6,708 nt of DNA from Candidatus Electronema nielsenii (GCA_026122915.1 JAGIXO010000093.1:1-6708); one strand, 5' to 3'. Positions 1-5,822 are shown, counted from the stretch's first letter. Numbers and translations: made by a program. Notes: generated from the sequence alone by a model not told the origin.

Positions 1-11
1 ATACAACTTAT

Positions 12-1424
12 TTAAAACTTAAATACTATAGGCCCGATTTTCTCGATCTGAAGCAGCAGTCGGTGCCATGACAAGCGGTCATGCGGATTAACAAGGATAC
101 GCAGGATGGAAAGCACATCTTTGACGTGAGCTGATTCAGTCAGTTTCATTCCTCCCCATTTTTCAAAAGAAATCCGAGCTGAAGCAAGTTCCAACTCAAG
201 TTTATAGGCGTGATGACTGGCCCGAAAAAGCACTGCAATCTCGGAGCATGACACACCGGAGGATATCAGTTTTTTGATTTTGCCGGTGATGAAGCGGGCT
301 TCATCAGTCTCGTTGCTGGCGGCATAAAGCGCAGGCATGATGCTGCCGGGCAACGCGGTAAACAGCTTTTTGGCGTACTTCTCGCGGAAATTGGAAATAA
401 TTGCATTGGTAAAATCAAGAATCGGTGGCGTGGAACGGTAGTTCTGCTCCAGTTTGATTATGGTACAGTCGGGATGATACTGCGGAAAACTCATGATGTT
501 TTGGAAGTCCGCACCACGGAAGCTATAAATGGACTGCGCATCATCGCCCACAACCATGACGTTGCCGTGTTCCGAGGACAGCAGCTTAACGATCATAGAC
601 TGTAGCCAATTGGTGTCCTGATATTCATCAACCAACACGTGCTGAAACCGTGAAGATATTTCCCGGCAGGCTACAGGAAAATTGAGCAACAGCTGAAAAA
701 GGTTGAGCAATAAATCATCGTAATCCATCAAGCCATGCTTGGTTTTGAAATCAGTGTAGTGTTCAAGAATCAAGCAGCAATCATTGCTAAAATCAACGAG
801 ATGAGGGTGAGATCGTTGAATGGCATCCTCAATGGAGCAATTTTTATTGACTGCTGAGGAAATAAAACCAAACACGGTACGGCTACCGGGAAAGCGTCTG
901 CCAGAGCCAGATAGCCACAAAGAGGAAGCGACCAACCCGATAATGCCCTCGGCATCGGATTGATCAATGATGCTGAAATCAGAGTTGATACCCAAATGAT
1001 GCCCGTGACGACGCAGCAGCAAGTTAGCTGCGCTGTGGAAGGTACCGCCCTGCACTCGACAAGCCTGACAGGAAAGTTGAGCAGCGCGGTCAAGCATCTC
1101 CTGAGCAGCCTTGCGGGTAAAAGTCAGCAAGAGGATAGATTCAGGGTCAATGCCCTGCTCCAGTAGCCAAGCAACCCGGTAAACAAGGGTGCGGGTCTTA
1201 CCCGTACCTGCACCGGCGATTACCAACACAGGGCCGCTGCCGTGGGTAACGGCAGTACGCTGAGGCTGGTTCAGTGCGTCTAAGATAATGCGAGGCTGGA
1301 AATCAAGTGGAGGCAGAGAATCAAGCCAATCATCCAAAGAAAAAGGAGGTGCCTCCTCATGATTTGAAAAAAATGGCTGCTGGACATAAGGCTGAGGAGC
1401 AGAAAGGGAGTTTCGGGCATTCAT
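12..1424 (-). CDS. UvrD/Rep-family superfamily 1 DNA helicase, C-terminally truncated
   Basis: This encodes a 470-residue ATP-dependent 3'-5' DNA helicase of the UvrD/Rep/PcrA group. Visible motifs are the Q motif LNQPQ (51-55), Walker A GAGTGKT (71-77), motif Ia around LLLTFTRKAAQEM (98-110), GGTFHS (126-131), the Walker B DEYQD (266-270), motif III GDDAQSIYSFRGA (293-305), motif IV QNYRS (327-331), and the 2B-region segment ending ESAHVKD (430-436). Family members are usually about 650-750 residues. Here the reading frame leaves the family at IGP (463-465) and ends in IVFKF, so motif V (the TxHxxKGLEW region) and motif VI (the arginine finger) are missing. Without them, normal ATP hydrolysis and translocation are unlikely. 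The break coincides with a switch to AT-rich DNA at about position 30. The ATG start is preceded by GAGG at suitable spacing. The first roughly 45 residues are a low-homology extension rich in P, S and Q. The helicase assignment is confident; loss of activity is inferred. Confidence 0.9.
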   Translation of the reverse strand: MNARNSLSAPQPYVQQPFFSNHEEAPPFSLDDWLDSLPPLDFQPRIILDALNQPQRTAVTHGSGPVLVIAGAGTGKTRTLVYRVAWLLEQGIDPESILLLTFTRKAAQEMLDRAAQLSCQACRVQGGTFHSAANLLLRRHGHHLGINSDFSIIDQSDAEGIIGLVASSLWLSGSGRRFPGSRTVFGFISSAVNKNCSIEDAIQRSHPHLVDFSNDCCLILEHYTDFKTKHGLMDYDDLLLNLFQLLLNFPVACREISSRFQHVLVDEYQDTNWLQSMIVKLLSSEHGNVMVVGDDAQSIYSFRGADFQNIMSFPQYHPDCTIIKLEQNYRSTPPILDFTNAIISNFREKYAKKLFTALPGSIMPALYAASNETDEARFITGKIKKLISSGVSCSEIAVLFRASHHAYKLELELASARISFEKWGGMKLTESAHVKDVLSILRILVNPHDRLSWHRLLLQIEKIGPIVFKF

Positions 1425-1445
1425 AGCGTTGCCTCATCAAAAAAG

Positions 1446-1469
1446 CGTTATTGGGTTCGTTATTGGGCT
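1446..1469. repeat. 12-bp tandem duplication upstream of the helicase gene
   Basis: Two adjacent 12-bp copies, cgttattgggtt (1446-1457) and cgttattgggct (1458-1469), differ at one base. They lie about 20-45 bp upstream of the helicase start codon, inside its likely 5' leader or promoter region. They could be a regulator-binding direct repeat or a simple slippage duplication; the sequence does not decide. Confidence 0.6.
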
Positions 1470-1547
1470 TTTTAGTTGCAAACTGTGCGAATAGATCAAT
1501 TTTAAGCGAAACAATACGAACCTAATCAAATGGATATGTTGCTTGAA

Positions 1548-1597
1548 CCGGCCTGTCACGCCGGAGGTCGCCGGTTCGAGCCCGGTCGGCCCCGCCA
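1548..1597 (+). tRNA. 3' fragment of tRNA-Asp (GUC); probable integrase attachment site
   Basis: This is the 3' part of a tRNA-Asp gene. It contains anticodon stem ccggc (1548-1552), anticodon loop ctgtcac with anticodon GTC (1555-1557), closing stem gccgg (1560-1564), variable region aggtc, T arm (stem 1570-1574 with 1582-1586, loop TTCGAGC), acceptor strand cggcccc (1587-1593), discriminator G and encoded CCA. The expected 5' acceptor strand and D arm are absent: the bases before 1548 do not fold with the acceptor strand. It therefore cannot give a functional tRNA by itself. A tRNA 3' half starting at the anticodon stem is the classic duplicate left by tyrosine-recombinase elements that integrate in tRNA genes. 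In that geometry the intact tRNA-Asp and the element lie to the left, beyond the window start, and the helicase gene is inside the element. No integrase is visible here. Confidence 0.85.
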
Positions 1598-1605
1598 AAA
1601 AGATC

Positions 1606-1642
1606 AGGGAGTTAGGATATTATTTATCCTAACTCCCTTTTT
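1606..1642 (+). terminator. Rho-independent terminator downstream of the tRNA-Asp fragment
   Basis: A perfect 14-bp stem (1606-1619 with 1625-1638) closes a 5-nt loop, ttatt, and is followed by a T run (1638-1642, then c and ttt). It lies 8 nt after the CCA of the tRNA fragment on the same strand, so it is most simply the original tRNA-Asp terminator carried on the chromosomal side of the integration scar. It may also work in reverse, shielding the helicase region from transcription coming from the right. Confidence 0.9.
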
Positions 1643-1853
1643 CTTTCCCCACCATATTCCCCACATTCTTCATGGTTTTGCCTTATGGGGAGTCTGCTTT
1701 CTTGCCACGAAAAATATTGTTCAGCGGGCGGGGAATTGTTTCTGAAAAGCAATCAACAAAATTGCTTGAAGTTGAGGATGGTTACTGCCCTGAAGAATGG
1801 AGAGTCAGAAAATGCGGTGGGATTTGAAAACGGTTCCTGACATCTCAAGGATT
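1643..1853. other. Intergenic stretch with no supported gene
   Basis: I find no convincing coding region, RNA or hairpin in this roughly 210-bp gap between the tRNA terminator and the 3' end of the Abi_2 gene. A plus-strand frame starting in the gap (1797-2162) runs antisense through the Abi_2 gene and is judged a shadow. No clear rho-independent terminator follows the Abi_2 stop codon. Confidence 0.5.
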
Positions 1854-2855
1854 TTACTGAATCCCGAACAGCTCCCGTGGAAAACCGGAATTGTCTGGGA
1901 AGCCCATTGCAGTGAAGGGGCAGGGATCAAGAGCAGGCTTGCTGTCCACAAGATCGGCAACCTTGTTGATCCAAGCGGAACTTGGCCCGATCTTCTTCAC
2001 AAGATACCAAACAGCCGCCACCTGCCCGTATATTCTGCGTTTTGCCTCAAAACTGAGGTTGAGCCGTTGAAAATAGGGGGCGGCTTCAAATCCTTTCAGG
2101 CTGATCGGGTTTGCAGAGGCACGGTTCCAGATTCGGGCATGATGGGCGCATTTGTTGCGTAATATGTTGATCTCGGCAAGCCAGTTTATCAGCGTGGCAG
2201 TGTTGCCGAATTCTAACCGCTGAACAATCCTCTGCTGGTATCGGCCATTCAAATTTTCAAAATATTTCGACATCAGGCCATAGTCCCAGCACTCGACAAC
2301 CGCCCAGAAAGGGATAGGCAGCCTTTTTTCCCGGTGCCAGACTATAGAATCTTCCTTGCTGCTGTTCACCAAATTGCAAAGCCTGCTCATCCACTCATAC
2401 CAGTGGTTGACCGCCTTGCCGTTTTTCTGTTTCGTTGCAGTGACTTTTGGATTTATAAACTCTTCCTTCTCATAGGCGAGCGGGTCAATCTTCCCTATTT
2501 CATGGGCAATAATGCTGCGCATGTAAATTTCAATCCGCTCTATCCCGTCCAGCATGAGCTGCCGCAGCTTTTTATCAAACAGGTACAGGTCAATAATATC
2601 ATTAAAGTTGATATTGCCTTGGAATCTGTCATCCCGGACAGGCAGACCCGTCTGTGAATCTTTGAGGAAATTGCCGTTATCGTCAAATTTTGGGCATCTG
2701 CACGGGTACCAGAAACCGCTTAACCGGTAGTATCCGATTTGAGACAGCTTGCGGATTGCTCTTGCTTCATCGGGAATAATCATTCCCCGTTCTTTGAGGC
2801 GGGCAACCAGTTCGGAATATTCTAAATGCGGCTTAACGGCGGGCGGGGAAGGCAT
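1854..2855 (-). CDS. Abi_2/AbiF-family abortive infection protein with HEPN RNase motif
   Basis: This encodes a 333-residue protein from ATG at 2855. The Abi_2 family (AbiD/AbiF type) is known for phage abortive infection in Lactococcus and related systems. Visible family signatures are the opening PHLEYSELVARLKERGM (9-25), IGYYRLSGF (40-48), FDKKLR (93-98), ERIEIYMRS (106-114), IPFWAVVECWDYGLMSKYF (181-199), and near the C-terminus RNKCAHHARIWNR. The last contains R233 and H238 in the Rx4H arrangement of HEPN ribonucleases. All expected blocks are present, so it looks intact. The protein is probably a cytosolic RNA-cutting toxin triggered by phage or by loss of a control RNA; that activity is inferred from the family. 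A TTG codon at 2870 would add five residues but abuts the RNA stem upstream, so ATG is preferred. Neither start has a strong Shine-Dalgarno. A promoter and a structured RNA lie directly upstream on the same strand. Confidence 0.88.
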   Translation of the reverse strand: MPSPPAVKPHLEYSELVARLKERGMIIPDEARAIRKLSQIGYYRLSGFWYPCRCPKFDDNGNFLKDSQTGLPVRDDRFQGNINFNDIIDLYLFDKKLRQLMLDGIERIEIYMRSIIAHEIGKIDPLAYEKEEFINPKVTATKQKNGKAVNHWYEWMSRLCNLVNSSKEDSIVWHREKRLPIPFWAVVECWDYGLMSKYFENLNGRYQQRIVQRLEFGNTATLINWLAEINILRNKCAHHARIWNRASANPISLKGFEAAPYFQRLNLSFEAKRRIYGQVAAVWYLVKKIGPSSAWINKVADLVDSKPALDPCPFTAMGFPDNSGFPRELFGIQ

Positions 2856-2871
2856 GGGCAGCAGAAACAAG

Positions 2872-2922
2872 AAGGCCCGACCGTGATGCAGCGCATGACT
2901 GCAACAGGGGATCGGGCACGAT
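2872..2922 (-). ncRNA. Candidate abiF-type structured RNA upstream of the Abi_2 gene
   Basis: Just downstream of a good promoter, the minus strand folds into a compact nested hairpin. An outer 8-bp stem pairs GCCCGATC (2917-2910) with GGTCGGGC (2882-2875), with one T-G wobble. Inside it, a 5-bp stem pairs TGCAG (2903-2899) with CTGCA (2891-2887) around a 7-nt loop. A weak T-rich stretch (CCTTCTTGTTTC) follows, which could end the RNA or attenuate transcription into the Abi_2 gene. From memory, an RNA motif named abiF has been described immediately upstream of Abi_2/AbiF genes, and related RNAs act as antitoxins for these HEPN proteins. Placement, strand and GC-rich closing stem fit, but I cannot run the covariance model. 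The boundaries are approximate. It could instead be a 5'-leader attenuator. Confidence 0.65.
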
Positions 2923-2929
2923 TAAGTAT

Positions 2930-2957
2930 ATAATACAGCAACAGGGTAATTTGTCAA
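2930..2957 (-). promoter_or_regulatory. Sigma70-like promoter for the structured RNA and Abi_2 gene
   Basis: On the minus strand, a consensus -35 box TTGACA (2957-2952) is followed after 16 bp by TATTAT (2935-2930); reading the -10 one base further gives ATTATA with 17-bp spacing. The predicted transcription start near 2922-2924 falls a few bases before the outer stem of the structured RNA. The whole promoter sits in the gap after the stop codon of the zinc-ribbon gene, so the Abi_2 unit can be expressed independently. Confidence 0.75.
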
Positions 2958-2986
2958 TATCTGAAGGAAGAACCGCTGTTTTTTTA

Positions 2987-3643
2987 TCATGCAAGAAATT
3001 GCCCGCTTCTTGGAATTGCTCCGAGACGTTCGCCAACGTGATTCAGCCGTCTATCCAACGCCGCTATTCCGATCATCCACCCCTCATCGCCCGCCCGGTA
3101 CGCTTCGTTTTTCAGCCGGTCAAACGTCTTTTGGTGCATGTGTTTCGGTTTGAACAGGATAGGCTCTGCAATACTTCCCGGTGCGTTCAGCCGTCGCCTT
3201 ATTTTCTGAGCCTTCCGAATGAGACGATATGACCTGTCTTCCTGCTGGCTCGCATAAACAAGATCGTGGCAGTGGCGGCATAAAAAGTATTTTCCGGCTC
3301 CGTAGAGTATCGCCACCCGCTTCATGCAGTGAGGGCAGAGAAACCATGTTCGGTGGCCGCCGTAGTTGCACGAGGTGCGGGCAAATGGAATCGTTTGTTC
3401 AACCTGCTCCCATTCTCCACCGTGCAGGCGGTGTCTGTAATGCAGGGCCATCTGGTTTTCTTCTATTCTGCAACTGACAGAGCCGGTCTCTTTGCCGCGA
3501 CGTGACCATGACAGAGAACACGTTGTTCCGGGCCGCAGCATGTCGTTTTTCTTCATCCATCGAATATCAATGTCATGCTGGCTGTTCGTAGTGCTCTTCT
3601 TTGAACCGTACCTGAACCACTCGCCTGATCCTAAGCCGCCCAT
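2987..3643 (-). CDS. Uncharacterised zinc-ribbon protein (MGGLGSG-type family)
   Basis: This encodes a 218-residue protein of a family I recognise only as a recurrent hypothetical protein of proteobacterial accessory regions, starting MGGLGSG(R/E)W. A central zinc ribbon is formed by C103-x2-C106 (FLCPHC) and C122-x2-C125 (FLCRHC). It is flanked by GGHRTWF before and by LVYASQ after, and the C-terminal third contains a conserved-looking segment KPKHMHQKTFDRL (165-177). No catalytic motif, signal peptide or membrane segment is visible. The zinc ribbon suggests a nucleic-acid or protein-binding role, which is inference. The ATG start has AGGTG 5 nt upstream, and a good promoter lies about 40-65 bp upstream. 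The stop codon is 30 bp before the -35 box of the Abi_2 unit, with no terminator visible between them, so read-through into the defence gene is possible. Confidence 0.75.
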   Translation of the reverse strand: MGGLGSGEWFRYGSKKSTTNSQHDIDIRWMKKNDMLRPGTTCSLSWSRRGKETGSVSCRIEENQMALHYRHRLHGGEWEQVEQTIPFARTSCNYGGHRTWFLCPHCMKRVAILYGAGKYFLCRHCHDLVYASQQEDRSYRLIRKAQKIRRRLNAPGSIAEPILFKPKHMHQKTFDRLKNEAYRAGDEGWMIGIAALDRRLNHVGERLGAIPRSGQFLA

Positions 3644-3680
3644 AGTTTCACCTGTCTGTTTTTATCGAAATCAATAGGGA

Positions 3681-3709
3681 AATATAACTTTATACGCGAC
3701 TATATGCAA
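3681..3709 (-). promoter_or_regulatory. Sigma70-like promoter for the zinc-ribbon gene
   Basis: On the minus strand, TTGCAT (3709-3704) and TATATT (3686-3681) are separated by exactly 17 bp. The predicted start is near 3674, leaving a leader of about 30 nt with the AGGTG ribosome binding site before the ATG at 3643. A short inverted repeat, gccat-ttt-atggc, at 3710-3722 lies directly against the -35 box and could be an operator. Confidence 0.6.
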
Positions 3710-3738
3710 GCCATTTTATGGCAATATCAGCATGTTAT

Positions 3739-3776
3739 GCAATGCTACAGGTGTGAATTACAGGTTGCAGCATTGC
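3739..3776. repeat. 8-bp inverted repeat in the zinc-ribbon gene upstream region
   Basis: Arms gcaatgct (3739-3746) and agcattgc (3769-3776) are perfect inverse copies around 22 bp that contain acaggt twice. There is no T run on either side, so it is not an obvious terminator. It lies between two minus-strand genes and may be a protein-binding site or the end of an old insertion. Confidence 0.5.
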
Positions 3777-3840
3777 GTACTTGCAAGGAACCCATAAAGT
3801 ACATGGAGTTTTTGAGAGTGTTGCAGGGCGGGGGATCGTG

Positions 3841-3855
3841 TCAGCAGGTCAGATG
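3841..3855. repeat. 15-bp direct repeat, left copy
   Basis: The sequence tcagcaggtcagatg is found here and again, identically and in the same orientation, at 4760-4774. This copy ends 4 bp before the stop codon of the exported two-cysteine-module protein gene. The flanks of the two copies do not match. Together the copies bracket that single gene on a unit of about 919 bp. Confidence 0.85.
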
Positions 3856-3859
3856 GAAA

Positions 3860-4717
3860 CTATTCCTTTGGGTAAAGTTTGTAACACGAAGTTTTGATTA
3901 ACCTTGCACTGAGAGGACTTGTTTCATCTTTTGCATATTTAAGAACACACTCGCTGCTGTTCTTGATTCCAATTATTGCGGACTTTTTCTTTACCTCTCT
4001 TTGATTGGGGAATTCTTTCCGGCATATTTCCCTTGTCTCACTTGCTACTGTATCATTTTTTACCCCCGGCATTCTATCCAGAATACATTCGTCGAAGTTT
4101 GACGGGCCGAACCATCCTTTAAACCATCCACCTTTTGCCTCTTTGTTATCAGGTAATTGCATCCTGTCAAGAGGATTGACTCCCCCATGAGCTGAGATGT
4201 CCGCATCTATGATCTTGTCAATGTTCTTGCGGAACATTTCGCGCTGGCTGGCTTCCGGTTCCTTTGCTATTGCAGCAAAATCATTATCATTAGGCGTGGC
4301 ACTGCTATCAATAGTGCCGAACAGATAGCTTTGGCTCTCACTGTTTGATACTCTTTCTTGGTTGGCTTTCTCTTGCCGATAAAAAGCCTCCTCCTTTTTT
4401 ACGCTCATTGCATTTGCCGAATCAATATCGCTTTTGTTTATATTTGAAACGACATATCTTTTTCCCATATACTCAACATCAAGCTGCTTAACATGGGACA
4501 GGGGAATTCGGTCATCAAGGTTCCCAATTCTACAGATGAGGGTTCCGTTTGTAATCGTTAATAAATCACAGTACAGGTGCCGTTCTTGTCCTTGCTCATC
4601 CGTCTTAACCCCCCTAAACTTTGTATCCAGATCGGACAGAGCCAAGGCGTTTGCGGGGCCAAAAAGCAGTGCCGAGAGTATTATCAATGCGCAAGATATG
4701 CTTCGTCTCTTGTTCAC
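3860..4717 (-). CDS. Exported protein with a duplicated two-cysteine module
   Basis: This encodes 285 residues from a GTG start at 4717, with AAGGAAA about 7 nt upstream. The N-terminus is a Sec signal peptide: basic MNKRR, a hydrophobic core to about residue 20, and a likely cut after ANA (24) or LAL. There is no lipobox, so the product should be periplasmic or secreted. The next region (45-95) is beta-rich with C50 and C62. A charged, probably flexible middle follows (105-200). The C-terminus has two 28-residue units, E210-P237 and E256-P283. Each starts EC(I/V)L and has a second cysteine exactly 21 residues after the first (C211/C232 and C257/C278), then a K and a final aromatic-P pair. 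The first unit, with GPSNFDECILDRMPGVK before the second Cys, resembles a small motif seen in many proteobacterial hypothetical proteins. The function is unknown. The gene lies between two 15-bp direct repeats. Confidence 0.75.
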   Translation of the reverse strand: MNKRRSISCALIILSALLFGPANALALSDLDTKFRGVKTDEQGQERHLYCDLLTITNGTLICRIGNLDDRIPLSHVKQLDVEYMGKRYVVSNINKSDIDSANAMSVKKEEAFYRQEKANQERVSNSESQSYLFGTIDSSATPNDNDFAAIAKEPEASQREMFRKNIDKIIDADISAHGGVNPLDRMQLPDNKEAKGGWFKGWFGPSNFDECILDRMPGVKNDTVASETREICRKEFPNQREVKKKSAIIGIKNSSECVLKYAKDETSPLSARLIKTSCYKLYPKE

Positions 4718-4759
4718 AGTATTTCCTTGTGTGGTTCTTTTTCTGGGATTTTCAAGTTT

Positions 4760-4774
4760 TCAGCAGGTCAGATG
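4760..4774. repeat. 15-bp direct repeat, right copy, at the nucleotidyltransferase break
   Basis: This is identical to 3841-3855. On the minus strand it encodes the aberrant last codons HLTC-stop of the truncated nucleotidyltransferase, so the repeat starts exactly where that gene stops matching its family. It marks a recombination or insertion boundary 42 bp upstream of the exported-protein start. Confidence 0.85.
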
Positions 4775-4852
4775 CGAGCCGAACAGATACGCTCCGGCAA
4801 TCTGCATTCCCGCCGCCTTCAGGCGTTCGAGAAAGGCGGCAACATTTGCCAT
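4760..4852 (-). pseudogene. Truncated MNT-type nucleotidyltransferase (antitoxin-like) N-terminus
   Basis: This is a 30-codon reading frame from ATG at 4852. After MANVAAFLERLKAAG come MQIAGAYLFGS and then HLTC-stop. The first 26 residues match the start of small minimal nucleotidyltransferases: an amphipathic helix, then a strand leading to the (Y/L)FGS of the GSxxxG nucleotide-binding loop. These proteins often serve as antitoxins of HEPN toxins. Everything after GS is missing, including the rest of the loop and the metal-binding DxD. I could not find the remainder on the far side of the 15-bp repeat in any minus-strand frame. The ATG overlaps the stop codon of the upstream 314-residue gene as TGATG, an arrangement typical of translational coupling. 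Family assignment rests on about 26 residues and is moderate. Confidence 0.5.
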
Positions 4853-5796
4853 CACTGCATTATCGAATAAATTAATCTTTTCCAAAAAATGATCGATACT
4901 GTTAATTGGTCATTAATTATTTTTTTGGTAATATCAATATTTGTTATTGCTTGAAGAATACCGACTAAGACAAGAGCAACTGTTAAATAACTAATTGACT
5001 TTTGACTTTTATAATTTTCTTTATGCCGTCTTTCATCTTCTTCGTATTGACTTAATGTAGCAAAAGCTTTTCCAGTTACCAAGTAGAATTTCAATCTATT
5101 ATGTAAATATTGCGATTCTTGAGTAAGAGATAATTCGCCAGTCTCCACAAAAGAATCAATAGCTAATTGAAGTTTTTCTTTTAACTTGTATTGATGCTTT
5201 GAAAGAACCCACTTTGACCCATACAGCTTTGTCAATATGCCATCAATATTATAACTATCTCCTTGCTGAAATAGGTATTTTGGCGATTCGTCTGATAATC
5301 CTTTTTCTCTCAATTCGATTAACAACCTAAGTAAGTTAATTCTTAAAGGAAGCGCAGATTCTTTAGATTTTCTATCAAATAAATACTGTATAAGCCTTTC
5401 TTTCAGCGTTGATATGTTGCATATGACGACATCTATCCTTGTAAATCCAGCGCATATATAGCTAAACAAGCTATTATATTTAAATGTATAAAATTTATAA
5501 TAATGCTTTATCTCTACCTTGTATCTAACCAAATCTTTGTAATCAATAAATATTACTTTGTCTCTGTCGAAAATGTTTCCATTACGCTGATAGCAGCGAA
5601 CATTATTTTTCATTGCTTCATTAAAAAGATACTGCTCTGTTTCTTTACGTAATAGAATAGAAAAGTTGTTAGTATAACAATTTGCTTCATGACTACTGCT
5701 TATTTTTGGAGAAATATGCTTTAAAATAATCCTTGAGAAAATCGTATAAAAGCAACAGTTCATTTGTATGAAATTAGTTATCATTTCGGCAAGCAT
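4852..5796 (-). CDS. AT-rich protein of unknown function with C-terminal membrane segment
   Basis: This 314-residue product matches no family I recognise. It is rich in K, I, N, Y and F, reflecting an AT content far above its neighbours, so recent transfer is likely. Visible parts are an N-terminal half with alternating strands and helices, a basic aromatic stretch (90-120), a central helical region (130-215), a strongly charged helix (about 240-266, including EEDERRHKENYK), one clear hydrophobic segment (about 268-287), and a short amphipathic tail. A single C-terminal anchor after a long soluble part suggests a membrane-tethered cytosolic domain. The start is uncertain: ATG at 5796 lies in GC-rich flanking sequence, while ATGs at 5784 and 5763 fall at or after the composition boundary. 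None has a good Shine-Dalgarno. Its TGA overlaps the ATG of the truncated nucleotidyltransferase. Confidence 0.6.
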   Translation of the reverse strand: MLAEMITNFIQMNCCFYTIFSRIILKHISPKISSSHEANCYTNNFSILLRKETEQYLFNEAMKNNVRCYQRNGNIFDRDKVIFIDYKDLVRYKVEIKHYYKFYTFKYNSLFSYICAGFTRIDVVICNISTLKERLIQYLFDRKSKESALPLRINLLRLLIELREKGLSDESPKYLFQQGDSYNIDGILTKLYGSKWVLSKHQYKLKEKLQLAIDSFVETGELSLTQESQYLHNRLKFYLVTGKAFATLSQYEEDERRHKENYKSQKSISYLTVALVLVGILQAITNIDITKKIINDQLTVSIIFWKRLIYSIMQ

Positions 5797-5822
5797 CCGC
5801 CCGTATCAAGCCCCCTCATCAT

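Noticed and set aside
1548..1597. A complete tRNA-Asp gene
   Set aside because: Only the part from the anticodon stem to CCA is present; the bases before it cannot form the D arm or the 5' acceptor strand.
1530..1745. 71-codon plus-strand frame over the tRNA fragment
   Set aside because: Its GRRFEPGRP stretch is the translated T arm of the tRNA-Asp fragment, and the frame runs through the terminator hairpin; it is a spurious reading.
1797..2162. Plus-strand frame at the 3' end of the Abi_2 gene
   Set aside because: It is antisense to a gene with clear family motifs, has no ribosome binding site or recognisable domain.
3739..4774. Integron gene cassette with attC sites around the exported-protein gene
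   Set aside because: No GTTRRRY / RYYYAAC core pairs were found at the expected ends, and no integron integrase is present; the 15-bp repeats do not resemble attC.
4812..4840. 8-bp inverted repeat gccgcctt/aaggcggc
   Set aside because: It lies inside the helix-coding part of the nucleotidyltransferase remnant (alanine/lysine-rich codons), has no T run, and is explained by coding sequence.
4434..4892. Plus-strand frame of 152 codons over the exported-protein gene start
   Set aside because: It is antisense to a signal peptide with a good start context and to the nucleotidyltransferase remnant; the product is low-complexity and unlike any family.
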